A DNA stretch of 64,000 bases from Flavobacteriales bacterium (GTDB lineage: Bacteria > Bacteroidota > Bacteroidia > NS11-12g > UBA9320), in contig JACJZV010000004.1 in the NCBI GenBank assembly GCA_020635395.1, positions 124,001 to 188,000 of the forward strand, read 5' to 3'. The first letter of the stretch is position 1; each line of letters starts with the position of its first letter. This document shows positions 7,465-16,159 of the stretch, piece after piece. Both the position numbers and the translations under genes were made by a program. The notes under the pieces were generated by a model. The model was given only the letters and a program-made list of their open reading frames with translations, had not been told where the DNA came from and did not search any database.

Positions 7465-9468
7465 CTACTTTACCATCAATCGGGTGCTTAGGCCATTTAC
7501 TTTTATAAAATAAAGCCCTTGACTGAAGTTGCTCAAATCGATAGAATAAATTTGCGAACCGTTGCCATAAACTATTTCATTAACAACTTCATTACCTTTT
7601 GCATCAAAAACCGACAGTTGACTGGCATTTCCTTGCGTAGTTTCAAACTTTACAAAAGCCTTATTTTCAGCCGGATTTGGATAAACACTCAAACTCAAAA
7701 CCTGAGTTTGCAGTGGGTTAATTCCAAGATTAACTAAATTGTCTATCTCGGCCATAACTCCTTGGCTTTGGTTATAAAAACTTCCTGAAAAGGTGTTTTC
7801 AAGTCGATTGGCTCTGACCATATAATAAACCTTTCCGTTAAACGGGGAACTGTGTGTAAAAGACGTGGTAGTAATTAAAGTTGCATTGGCTTTTGTATAT
7901 GGCCCATATTTGTTGCGGCTGTAATAAATGTCATAACCATCGGCTAAATCATTGTCGGCCTTTTCCCAAGTTATTTGCACCGTTTGACCGGCATTAGAAA
8001 CCGAAATATTCACATTTTTTGGTGGTTCGAATGCGTGTAGGCGTAAACTCGGATCGCCCATTAATGCCACATGCACCTGATTGGCAAAATATCCTGTTTG
8101 ATATAGCCCATTGTATTTTTCGTTTTGCGTAATTCTGGCACAAACTCCAGCAGACTGGTTAAGAGCCATTGGGTAAAACTCCCAATTTGGTCGGCCCGCC
8201 CAAGCATTTATTAACCCTCCTTTTTCGCAAGCCAGAGGTGCCCGAAGAAAATTATTAGATACATTCCAATCACCAAAAAAACTACCAAACAACATATTAA
8301 AATAGGCAGCACCTTGATTTGCAGCAAAATCATTTGTTGTTCCGATTCCTCCTGCCGAGGTAAAAGATCCGGGGCCTGAGCCATATCCAAATATGTACTG
8401 ATTATCTTTCATGGTGGTTATAATATCGTTTTGTTCAATAGCATTTATACCAGCAACCGCTCCAAAAAAACGGTATCCATTGCTGCCAAAAGCCTCGCTG
8501 GCATTAGCTCCAAAATTTTCGTCAATAATGGTTTTCATAATAGGTCTATCCACAGCCATTTTATAGCGATGCAACTTTCCAAAATATTGTCTCATTAGTT
8601 CCACTTCGGTTTTTCCAAAAGCTGGCATATTGGACAAATCTATTCTACCCAAGCCATAAGTCACGTTTCCGGGTATTTCTATTTGATCAAATTTCCCATC
8701 ACCAACTTCGTTTATAGTCCAACTTCTTGTTCCGGCCAAACAGGTGTCCGTATCTGTCCACAAACCAGAGGGCACAGCGTAATATACATCAGCCGGCCAA
8801 GCACCGCAATGGTCGCCCACACCTGCTTTGTGTCCGTCGGGTGGCACCACCCAATATGCGTCGCGGCAATAAACCCCGGAATAAGGCACAGCCACATGGC
8901 CAATTATTGAAATCAAGGACAAATCAGGAAAAAGAATGTAAGTATCCGCAATTTTCTGCTTTACCGTTTTGTGCGAAGTAGAGGCATCAACAACGAGGTC
9001 TGTAACCGTATATCCATCTCCAACTAAATCCTGTTTATACTGTTCAATTTCATCGGCAAGTGAATCACTCATGGTTTTTTCTATGATAACCAAAATGGTG
9101 CCTCTTGTGCTAAAATTGAGGCCAACTTTGGCACCGCAAGTAACAAAGCCGTATGCTGTCTCAGTCCCTAATCGCTTAATGGAGTAATCATAAAGCAAAC
9201 CCTCCGTAATATTCTCATCAACATAAACCGAGTCTTTAGCAGCAGGTGTAGCAATGGCCGAACCCCAGCTTTGTGCACCAAATTCCTTTCTAAAAAGTTG
9301 ATAGCCCGTTGCTCCGGCTACTGGTTTAAAATTTAGGGTAATTTTTTTTCCGTCAGAAGAAGCATTAGCCTGAATTATTACGGAATAGTTTTCTGAACCT
9401 TGAGCGAAGCCAGAAACGGCAGAAAACAAGGCTAAAGCCAACGACAACAACTTAGTAGTAAATTTCAT
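7465..9468 (-). CDS. gingipain-fold (C25-like) T9SS cargo protein, probably without peptidase activity
   Basis: The 667-residue protein has a signal peptide (residues 1-22), an Fn3-like segment (about 28-105), a caspase/gingipain-like region (about 120-475) ending in GDPSLRLHAF, a second Fn3 segment (about 480-575) and a T9SS type A sorting domain (last ~80 residues, VYPNPAENKA to LMVK). The C25 catalytic motifs align with substitutions: the GHGS His is Tyr362 (GYGSG), and the nucleophile Cys before G-D-[FW] is Ser396 (GSFFGDW). The fold would therefore be kept while Cys-peptidase chemistry is lost, suggesting a binding, structural or adhesin role. A -7-like box TACTTTCG lies 18 bases upstream of the ATG. 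Confidence 0.8.
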   Translation of the reverse strand: MKFTTKLLSLALALFSAVSGFAQGSENYSVIIQANASSDGKKITLNFKPVAGATGYQLFRKEFGAQSWGSAIATPAAKDSVYVDENITEGLLYDYSIKRLGTETAYGFVTCGAKVGLNFSTRGTILVIIEKTMSDSLADEIEQYKQDLVGDGYTVTDLVVDASTSHKTVKQKIADTYILFPDLSLISIIGHVAVPYSGVYCRDAYWVVPPDGHKAGVGDHCGAWPADVYYAVPSGLWTDTDTCLAGTRSWTINEVGDGKFDQIEIPGNVTYGLGRIDLSNMPAFGKTEVELMRQYFGKLHRYKMAVDRPIMKTIIDENFGANASEAFGSNGYRFFGAVAGINAIEQNDIITTMKDNQYIFGYGSGPGSFTSAGGIGTTNDFAANQGAAYFNMLFGSFFGDWNVSNNFLRAPLACEKGGLINAWAGRPNWEFYPMALNQSAGVCARITQNEKYNGLYQTGYFANQVHVALMGDPSLRLHAFEPPKNVNISVSNAGQTVQITWEKADNDLADGYDIYYSRNKYGPYTKANATLITTTSFTHSSPFNGKVYYMVRANRLENTFSGSFYNQSQGVMAEIDNLVNLGINPLQTQVLSLSVYPNPAENKAFVKFETTQGNASQLSVFDAKGNEVVNEIVYGNGSQIYSIDLSNFSQGLYFIKVNGLSTRLMVK

Positions 9469-9580
9469 CCTTTTTGTATAAAAACACGAAAGTAGTAAAT
9501 AATATGAATGGAAATTAGGTGTTTATGTCAAAGTTTTAAGAAAAGTAGCATATTTACCGGAGTTTTTAGTACACAACTTT

Positions 9581-9934
9581 ATGAAGTCAACAAGTCTCAT
9601 CATCATCGGAATATTTGTGCTTGCCGGATGTAAAAGCAAAAAAATGGCACAAAACTCAACCCAAACCACTCCTTCAGAAACAACATCGATAACTTATGCC
9701 ACATCCATAAAACCGATTTTGGATGCAAAATGCACTAAATGTCACAGCGGTGCAAACCCTAAACATGGCATTGATTTGACTACCTATGAAAACGTGAAAG
9801 CAGCGGTTGGACATCATTTATACTGTACCGTTTCCGGCGGAAATTGCCCAGAAATGCCTCCGCTCGGGCCGAAACTTACCACGGAAGAAGTACAGATGAT
9901 TGACACCTGGATTAAAAACGGCACCCCCAATTAA
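9581..9934 (+). CDS. small cytochrome c-like lipoprotein (CX2CH)
   Basis: The 117-residue protein has a lipobox LAGC (Cys17), a Thr/Ser-rich linker and a single haem c motif C51-TK-C54-H55. Met92 (PEMPPLG) is a plausible distal ligand. Cys82 and Cys89 flank a short loop and could pair. The domain resembles the small cytochrome domain often linked to Bacteroidota and Planctomycetes surface proteins, and it is a paralogue of the product of 5493-5870 by the shared D-A-K-C, T-Y-x-x-V-K-A-A and Met-Pro patterns. It probably carries electrons on the periplasmic side. It converges with the PKD protein gene, two bases away. Confidence 0.82.
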   Translation: MKSTSLIIIGIFVLAGCKSKKMAQNSTQTTPSETTSITYATSIKPILDAKCTKCHSGANPKHGIDLTTYENVKAAVGHHLYCTVSGGNCPEMPPLGPKLTTEEVQMIDTWIKNGTPN

Positions 9935-9936
9935 TC

Positions 9937-11259
9937 TTATTTCTTTTCGAATCTTGAAAAGAAGAACCCGTTGGGTTGTTCTATTTTAATTACGTACAGC
10001 CCTGCTTGCAGCATACTCACATCAATTTGATTCGACATTGGTTTCTGTTGCAAAACCGATTTTCCGGTTAAATCAAAAATCTCTGTGTGTATAATAGCTT
10101 TAGCTGATTGTATGCTGATTTGATTGCCTGCCGGATTTGGATAGAGCTGGATACCGTCCTCTCCCAACTCGCTTATTCCTTCTTTTACATCAATGGTAAT
10201 ATAGTCAGTTTTCAACATACTATCTTTTGCATTGCCATTGGATGCCACCAGTTTTACGGAATATTTTCCGAGGTTTTGAAAAAGTACCACCGGATTTTCG
10301 GATGTATTACTTGTTCCATTCACAAACTTAGCCGTAGGTGTTATTGTCCAATTGTATGTCAAACCTAAACCAAATGAAGTATTGGTGAAAGTAATTATCT
10401 CGCCCTCCGAACCCAATGTTTTATCGGCCTCAAAATCCACTGCAATGGGCGAATTTGACGACCATTCATCCCTGTAAGTAATGTTTGATGCCCGAAATTG
10501 TCCGGCCACTTCTGTTCCGGAAAGGGCCAAAGCAGGTATAACTTCCGAACCGACAAGCCATTTGTATTCCACTCTAACGACGGTTTGACCAAAATTTAAA
10601 CTGAACGAAGAAATGCTTACCGAGTCATATTCAGTGATGACACTTTTTAATCGTATGCAATCCACATTGTTTAAATAAGGAGTGGTTATTTTGCCCCAAC
10701 CATCAACGGTTGTGACCCTATTGCCCGACCGAAAAAATTTGCCGATGGTGGTAAATCCGGCAGAAATTGGCACCACCAAATCAAAATTAGTCGAGTCAAA
10801 ATCTCCATATTGGAGTGGTAAGACATAGATTTCATCGGGGTCGGTGTGTTTGCCACTTTGCGGAATAGGCAATGAACTTAGTTGAAAACCAATGCCCACA
10901 TCGCTATAAGCAGAATTCGTGCTTTGAAAAAAGTTGTAAATATTTTGAAACTGAAACTGCCCGAAACCTGCCGAATCTCGCAATTTTTGACCAATGGCCG
11001 TAAAACCAAAGTTGAGAATATACGGAGTTTGTGAGCTTTTCAAAAACTCATCGGTTCCGTTGCCACTGGCTTGTATATCAGAGAAATCCCACGTATAGTT
11101 TGCCCCTGTTTTTGATACGTCAATGGTGGTAGAAACTGCCGAAGCGGTTGAATATTCCACCGTTGTACCAGTGGTGGGCATATTGCTTTTGGTTATGGTA
11201 ATTTGTCCCAAAACCATGGTAGGAATAAATACCAATGCAACAAATACAAATCGAAACAT
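9937..11259 (-). CDS. secreted PKD-domain protein with T9SS type A sorting domain
   Basis: The 440-residue protein has a signal peptide (MFRFVFVALVFIPTMVLGQ), a long beta-rich N-terminal region of unknown function (about 20-275), a PKD-like domain (about 277-355, ending KYSVKLVASNG) and a C-terminal type A sorting domain (about 365-440, LYPNPAGNQ to FSRFEKK). It is exported through Sec and then the type IX system to the cell surface or medium. No catalytic motif is visible. The ATG is 63 bases from the divergent M1 peptidase ATG, so both promoters lie in that gap; TAATTTCG at about 11290 on the minus strand is a candidate -7 box. Confidence 0.8.
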   Translation of the reverse strand: MFRFVFVALVFIPTMVLGQITITKSNMPTTGTTVEYSTASAVSTTIDVSKTGANYTWDFSDIQASGNGTDEFLKSSQTPYILNFGFTAIGQKLRDSAGFGQFQFQNIYNFFQSTNSAYSDVGIGFQLSSLPIPQSGKHTDPDEIYVLPLQYGDFDSTNFDLVVPISAGFTTIGKFFRSGNRVTTVDGWGKITTPYLNNVDCIRLKSVITEYDSVSISSFSLNFGQTVVRVEYKWLVGSEVIPALALSGTEVAGQFRASNITYRDEWSSNSPIAVDFEADKTLGSEGEIITFTNTSFGLGLTYNWTITPTAKFVNGTSNTSENPVVLFQNLGKYSVKLVASNGNAKDSMLKTDYITIDVKEGISELGEDGIQLYPNPAGNQISIQSAKAIIHTEIFDLTGKSVLQQKPMSNQIDVSMLQAGLYVIKIEQPNGFFFSRFEKK

Positions 11260-11311
11260 GTCTAAGAAATTATATTCACTTATTTTGTACGAAATTATTC
11301 ATTTTACTCAA

Positions 11312-11319
11312 CACTTTTG
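11312..11319 (+). promoter_or_regulatory. -7 promoter box of the M1 aminopeptidase gene
   Basis: CACTTTTG is one mismatch from TAnnTTTG and ends three bases before the ATG at 11323. A TTTTG at 11283-11287 lies 24 bases upstream, slightly further than the usual 17-23. A possible TTG start at 11317 falls inside the box and was rejected. Confidence 0.45.
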
Positions 11320-11322
11320 GAT

Positions 11323-13710
11323 ATGAAAAAATATATGACAATTGGATTAATTCTCCTTTCTGCTTTAGCCTGGGCACAAAAACCCGTTGGAGATTTCAGA
11401 TGTGGACACACATGGATGGAAAGCTCCAATCATAAAAAAGCAAATACGAATTTTGATATAAATCACTACTCTATAAACCTTGATATGACTGACTTTGACA
11501 ATCAAACAATCTCCGGTTTCACCAAAATTATTTTCACCCCTCAAGAAGACTTGGCAACCATTACCTTAAACTTGGAAGGCTTGACTGTTGACAGCATTTT
11601 ATATAAAAATGAAAAGGTAAACCACAGTAGAAACGGCATTGATTTAGAAATAGATTTTGGTAAGAGCTTATCTCGGTTGATACAAGATTCGGTGTATGTC
11701 TATTATCATGGCAAACCCATAAAAGACCAAAGTTGGGGAGGCTTTTATTATTCTGGTGAATACGCTTTTAACCTTGGCGTTGGATTTACCAGCAATCCGC
11801 ACAACTATGGCCGTGTTTGGTTTCCGTGTGTTGACAATTTTCAGGATAGAGCTACTTATGACTTTGCCATAACGACCACTTCCGACAAAAAAGCGTTATG
11901 CAATGGTTTGTTGAAAAACGAAACAGCCAATGGCAACGGAACAACTACTTTTTATTGGCAAATGCGTGATGAAATTCCCACCTATTTGGCCAGCGTGGCG
12001 GTGGCTCCATACTCCATCGACCAATGGACACACGCCAACATTCCGATTGTTTTGGCTTGTACTGCCGCCGACTCGACAAAAATGGCAGCCTCGTTTGTAA
12101 ATCTGAATAATTGCATTGACGCTTATCAAAACCGATATGGCTCGCACACGTTTGAACGCATTGGTTTTAACGCAGTTCCGTTTAACGGTGGAGCCATGGA
12201 ACATGCCACCAACATTGCCTACCCCATATTCGCTGTAAATGGTAATTTGGATTACGAAACACTCTACGCCCACGAGTTTGGCCACCATTGGTGGGGCAAT
12301 ACCGTTACGTGTAGCACAGCTGAAGACATGTGGATAAACGAAGGTTGGGCCAGCTATAGCGAAAGGTTGTTTTTAGAATGGGTATATGGCAAAGAGCGAT
12401 ACGACGAAGATATATCTGCAAACCATAAGGCTGTGTTGCATTATGCTCATTTAAGAGATGGAGATACATTGCCTATTTCGGGTATAGACCACGCACATAC
12501 CTACGGAATGCACGTTTACGATAAAGGAGCCGACATGGTGCATACACTGCGAGGGTACATGGGAGATTCCGCATTTTTTCAGGCCATTCGTTCGTTTATG
12601 GTTGAATATAAATTTCAGGCGGTGAATACAGATGATTTGAAAAATCATTTTCAGAAATACACCTCCGAAAATTTGGATTATTTTTTTGAGTATTGGATTA
12701 ATAAACCCGGATTTCCACACCTTGGCCTTGTGCAATTTGAAACTGAAAAGGTGAACAATGCCTATTCTGTAAAGGTTTACATTGAGCAAAACGGACGGTT
12801 CACCAACGAATTTTGCCCAGCCATTCCCATTGAGGTTACCATTTATTCGGCCAATTTTGAAAAAATAACGACCATTGTTCGCCCAAATTCAAAAACAGCA
12901 AATTACCTTATACATTGCCCATTTCTGCCAGTATATGTTGCTCTTGATTTCAACAAAAAGCTGAGCGATGCTATAACCGACGATTGGAAAATGATAAAAG
13001 ACACCGGAAGCTATGGCTTTGGCGACGCTATGATGTCCATGCAGGTTAAAACGAACACGGATTCATCGTTGGTGCGGGTGGAGCATAACTGGATTGGAGC
13101 CAATACCCTTTTTCAAACCAGTCAAAATCCAGTAATATCAAAAGAGCGTTACTGGACGATTGATGGCATTTTCAATGCGGGATTTAGTGCTGATGCCACG
13201 ATTGAATACAATGGCTTAAAACCCGGAGCGAATTATGCATTGGGCTACCTCGACTCAGATTTGATTCGAGGTACAGAAGATAGCCTGACAATTCTGTATA
13301 GACCCACGGCCACTTCTGGCTGGGAGGTATATCCTGATTTGGTGCACAACATGGGTTCAAAGTTTGACAAGCGAGGTTCGTTTACCATCAAAAATGTAAA
13401 AAAAGGGCAATATGCCTTAGCTTATTACGATTGTCAGAGGGCATCGGTGCAAGACGAAACCGTTACGGAAAACTTTGTAACCATCTACCCAAACCCTGCC
13501 ACCGAAACGTTAAATATTGACATAAAAGATGCAAAAAATGGCAGTTTGGAAATTACTGATATCAATGGAAAAATAGTTTACAGCGACACCATTTTAGCCA
13601 AAAAATGTTGCAAACCCATTGATGTTTCCGGTTGGACACCAGGAGTTTATTTTGTCGGAATTGTCATTGACAACCGAAGCTATAAACCAAAGTTGATGGT
13701 GGTGCGTTAG
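11323..13710 (+). CDS. secreted M1 family aminopeptidase with T9SS type A sorting domain
   Basis: The 795-residue protein has a signal peptide (MKKYMTIGLILLSALAWAQ), the M1 N-terminal beta domain (about 45-220), and a gluzincin catalytic domain with H317-EFG-H321 and Glu340 eighteen residues later (HEXXH-X18-E zinc site). The substrate-recognition motif reads GGAMEH, with His in place of the usual Asn of GxMEN. Y-D-K-G-A-D-M-V-H near residue 395 fits the catalytic Tyr region. The last ~80 residues (IYPNPATETLN to KLMVVR) are a type A sorting domain. It probably cleaves N-terminal residues from peptides outside the cell. Confidence 0.92.
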   Translation: MKKYMTIGLILLSALAWAQKPVGDFRCGHTWMESSNHKKANTNFDINHYSINLDMTDFDNQTISGFTKIIFTPQEDLATITLNLEGLTVDSILYKNEKVNHSRNGIDLEIDFGKSLSRLIQDSVYVYYHGKPIKDQSWGGFYYSGEYAFNLGVGFTSNPHNYGRVWFPCVDNFQDRATYDFAITTTSDKKALCNGLLKNETANGNGTTTFYWQMRDEIPTYLASVAVAPYSIDQWTHANIPIVLACTAADSTKMAASFVNLNNCIDAYQNRYGSHTFERIGFNAVPFNGGAMEHATNIAYPIFAVNGNLDYETLYAHEFGHHWWGNTVTCSTAEDMWINEGWASYSERLFLEWVYGKERYDEDISANHKAVLHYAHLRDGDTLPISGIDHAHTYGMHVYDKGADMVHTLRGYMGDSAFFQAIRSFMVEYKFQAVNTDDLKNHFQKYTSENLDYFFEYWINKPGFPHLGLVQFETEKVNNAYSVKVYIEQNGRFTNEFCPAIPIEVTIYSANFEKITTIVRPNSKTANYLIHCPFLPVYVALDFNKKLSDAITDDWKMIKDTGSYGFGDAMMSMQVKTNTDSSLVRVEHNWIGANTLFQTSQNPVISKERYWTIDGIFNAGFSADATIEYNGLKPGANYALGYLDSDLIRGTEDSLTILYRPTATSGWEVYPDLVHNMGSKFDKRGSFTIKNVKKGQYALAYYDCQRASVQDETVTENFVTIYPNPATETLNIDIKDAKNGSLEITDINGKIVYSDTILAKKCCKPIDVSGWTPGVYFVGIVIDNRSYKPKLMVVR

Positions 13711-13769
13711 GAATTGATTTTTTTGTATTAACCCCAAAATAGGCAAATCTCACAAATCACAAAAACAAC

Positions 13770-13777
13770 TACCTTCG
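13770..13777 (+). promoter_or_regulatory. -7 promoter box of the SRPBCC gene
   Basis: TACCTTCG is one mismatch from TAnnTTTG and lies five bases before the ATG at 13783. No upstream TTG element is clear at the usual distance. Confidence 0.5.
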
Positions 13778-13782
13778 CCCTC

Positions 13783-14220
13783 ATGATTGATTTAAATTTA
13801 AAAACGTCGGCTTCTGTTGAAATTAATGCAACGGCAGAACAGGTTTGGGATGCAATGACCAATCCAGAAAAAATAAAAATCTATTTATTTGGCACCGAGG
13901 CTGTTACTGATTGGCAAGTAGGAAGTCCAATTATTTTTCAGGGGGTGTATGAAGGATATGAATACAAAGACAAGGGAAATGTATTACAAAACATTCCAAA
14001 CGAACTTTTGGAGTATAACTATCTTGCCCAATATTCCGGTTTGGAAGATAAAATCAAAAACTATTCAATTGTTACCTACGAAATAAAAATAGCCAGCGAA
14101 TCATCGGTTCTGCTCACTTGGCATCAGGCGGGTTTTGCCGATAGAGATAAATGCGAACATACCACCAAAGGACTGCAAGCCATTTTAGAACAAATAAAAA
14201 GCATAGCCGAATCGAAATAA
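13783..14220 (+). CDS. SRPBCC (AHA1-like) ligand-binding domain protein
   Basis: The 145-residue protein is a single START/SRPBCC-fold domain of the AHSA1 type. Evidence is the opening beta strand ASVEINATAEQVWDAMTNPEKI, the G-S-P-I-I-F-Q-G turn near residue 50, W-H-Q-A-G near residue 110 and a C-terminal amphipathic helix (GLQAILEQIKSI). These domains bind hydrophobic ligands or act as chaperone-like modules; no ligand can be named. There is no signal peptide, so it is cytosolic. It is followed by the M42 gene, which has its own promoter box overlapping the end of this gene. Confidence 0.85.
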   Translation: MIDLNLKTSASVEINATAEQVWDAMTNPEKIKIYLFGTEAVTDWQVGSPIIFQGVYEGYEYKDKGNVLQNIPNELLEYNYLAQYSGLEDKIKNYSIVTYEIKIASESSVLLTWHQAGFADRDKCEHTTKGLQAILEQIKSIAESK

Positions 14221-14221
14221 T

Positions 14222-14229
14222 TAACTTTG
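14222..14229 (+). promoter_or_regulatory. -7 promoter box of the M42 peptidase gene
   Basis: TAACTTTG matches TAnnTTTG exactly and lies just after the SRPBCC stop codon. It predicts a transcript start near 14233 and a leader of about 15 bases before the ATG at 14248. A TTG within the box (14227) cannot then be the start codon. Confidence 0.6.
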
Positions 14230-14247
14230 CCCATCAAAAAAATTCTT

Positions 14248-15318
14248 ATGCGAAAAGAGAGTAAAAAATTTCTGAAAGAATATTTAAACAACAACTCACC
14301 CACTGGTTTTGAAACTCCTGGTCAGCAACTTTGGCTTGAATATTTAAAACCTTATATTGATGAATATGAGGTAGATGTCTATGGAACAACGGTGGGAATT
14401 ATCAACCCTGGCAAAGAATATAAAGTAGTTATAGAAGCTCATGCCGATGAAATTGCGTGGTTTGTAAACTATATCGATGACAATGGTTATATCTATGTTA
14501 TTAGAAATGGCGGTAGCGACCACCAAATTGCACCAAGCATGCGTGTAAAACTGCACACCAAAAAAGGCAAAGTTGACGGCATTTTTGGCTGGCCTGCCAT
14601 TCATGTGCGAGACCGAGCCAAAGAGCCAATTCCGTCATTGAGCAACTTGTGTATAGACGTTGGAGCAAGCAAAAAGGAAGAGGTTGAAAAAATGGGCATC
14701 CATGTAGGCACTGTTGCCACATTTGATGCCGATGCCATGGAACTTAACAAAAAATACATTGTTGGCCGTGCGTTAGACAACCGTGCCGGAGGTTTTATGA
14801 TTGCCGAAGTGGCTCGACTTTTAAAAGAAAACAAAAAGAAATTACCCTACACCTTGTACGTGGTTAATGCCGTGCAAGAAGAAATTGGATTGCGTGGTGC
14901 AGAAATGGTTAGCCGACGTATAAAGCCCAATGTGGCCATAATAACCGATGTGTGCCACGACACGCACAGCCCCATGTACAACAAAAAGGAACAGGGCGAC
15001 ACCAAGTGTGGCAAAGGGCCATGTATAACCACCGGCCCCGCAGTTCAAAATAATTTATTGAATATGGTTATTGATGTGGCGGAGAAAAAGAAAATTGCGT
15101 TTCAACGCATGGCTGCCAGCCGAAGCACCGGAACAGACACCGATGCCTTTGCATACAGCGATGTGGGTGTTGCCTCGGCTCTCATTTCTTTACCTTTGAA
15201 ATACATGCACACAACGGTGGAAATGGTGGACTATGACGACATTGAAAACTGCGTTCAATTGATGTACGAATTTTTGATTCAACTAAAAGCCGGACACGAT
15301 TTTAGGTATTTTAAATAA
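14248..15318 (+). CDS. M42 family metallo-aminopeptidase
   Basis: The 356-residue protein is a cytosolic dinuclear-zinc aminopeptidase of the M42 (FrvX/PepA-glutamyl) type. Metal and catalytic residues are visible in VIEAHADEIAW (His), GRALDNRAGG (bridging Asp), VQEEIGLRGA (catalytic and metal Glu), VCHDTHSP (Asp) and KYMHTTVEM (His). M42 enzymes form tetrahedral 12-mers that trim peptides released by proteases; assembly here is inferred from the family. The start at 14248 (MRKESKKFL) is chosen because the seven codons upstream overlap the promoter box. Confidence 0.92.
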   Translation: MRKESKKFLKEYLNNNSPTGFETPGQQLWLEYLKPYIDEYEVDVYGTTVGIINPGKEYKVVIEAHADEIAWFVNYIDDNGYIYVIRNGGSDHQIAPSMRVKLHTKKGKVDGIFGWPAIHVRDRAKEPIPSLSNLCIDVGASKKEEVEKMGIHVGTVATFDADAMELNKKYIVGRALDNRAGGFMIAEVARLLKENKKKLPYTLYVVNAVQEEIGLRGAEMVSRRIKPNVAIITDVCHDTHSPMYNKKEQGDTKCGKGPCITTGPAVQNNLLNMVIDVAEKKKIAFQRMAASRSTGTDTDAFAYSDVGVASALISLPLKYMHTTVEMVDYDDIENCVQLMYEFLIQLKAGHDFRYFK

Positions 15319-15389
15319 GGTAGAAAACAATAACTTTTTTATAAAACAATATGCCAAAAGGCTTGTTAACAAAAACAGTCTATAGAATA

Positions 15390-15397
15390 TATCTTTG
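15390..15397 (+). promoter_or_regulatory. -7 promoter box of the rhodanese-thioredoxin gene
   Basis: TATCTTTG is an exact TAnnTTTG match. A TTG at 15363-15365 lies 24 bases upstream. The predicted leader is about 11-13 bases before the ATG at 15413, and the TTG at 15395 within the box is not a start. Confidence 0.6.
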
Positions 15398-15412
15398 CAA
15401 AAATTAGAGAAA

Positions 15413-16159
15413 ATGAATAATAATTTTAGAATTACAGGATTGGTGGCTTTGGTTTTGACCTTTTTTATTAGCTGCGGCCAGTCTCAACCAGAAATAAACA
15501 AGCTAAATGTAAATGATTTTAAAACCCGATTGGAAGCCGCCGGAAATCCACAAATTTTAGACGTTAGAACTCCCGGCGAATTCAATGGTGGACACATTAA
15601 AAATGCTCAAAACATTGACTATAACAGTCCAGATTTCAATCAAAAGTTAAAACTTTTCAAAACCGAGGATACGCTATTTGTATATTGCTTAAGCGGTGGT
15701 CGAAGTTCGGCGGCAGTTGGCATTTTAAAGCAAATGGGCTTTAAGCATGTAAACGAACTTCAAGGTGGTCTTATGCAATGGAAACAATTGGATTACCCGT
15801 TAGAAATGGGCAATGCACCAATTCCCGTTGCTGGGCTTAAAAATCTTTCTGCAATGTCATACGACAGCATTGCCAATAGTGCAGATTTAGTGGTAGTTGA
15901 TTTTTTTACTACCTGGTGTGGTCCGTGCAAGCTAATGGCACCATGGTTGAAACGCTGGCACGAAACCTATCCTGATAGTGTGGTAAAAATCGTTAAAATT
16001 GATTGTGAGCAAAACCTTCAACTTCAATCACAACAAGGTATTACTGCCTATCCTACAGTAAAAATTTACTCAAAAGGAAAATTGGTTTACGACGAAGCAG
16101 GAATGCTTACAGAAGAACAACTAAAAGCATTGCTAAAACCATACACCACCAAGTTGTGA
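15413..16159 (+). CDS. lipoprotein with fused rhodanese and thioredoxin domains
   Basis: The 248-residue protein has a lipobox (FFISC, Cys21), a rhodanese domain (about 33-130) with the active-site loop C92-LSGGRS, and a thioredoxin domain (about 140-245) with the redox pair W-C169-GP-C172 and the cis-proline segment TAYPTVKIY. It should sit on the periplasmic face of a membrane and may couple sulfur transfer or persulfide handling with disulfide exchange. That coupling is inference from the fusion. The start at 15413 (MNNNFRITG) follows the promoter. The stop overlaps the GTG start of the BadF-type kinase gene (GTGA). Confidence 0.88.
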   Translation: MNNNFRITGLVALVLTFFISCGQSQPEINKLNVNDFKTRLEAAGNPQILDVRTPGEFNGGHIKNAQNIDYNSPDFNQKLKLFKTEDTLFVYCLSGGRSSAAVGILKQMGFKHVNELQGGLMQWKQLDYPLEMGNAPIPVAGLKNLSAMSYDSIANSADLVVVDFFTTWCGPCKLMAPWLKRWHETYPDSVVKIVKIDCEQNLQLQSQQGITAYPTVKIYSKGKLVYDEAGMLTEEQLKALLKPYTTKL

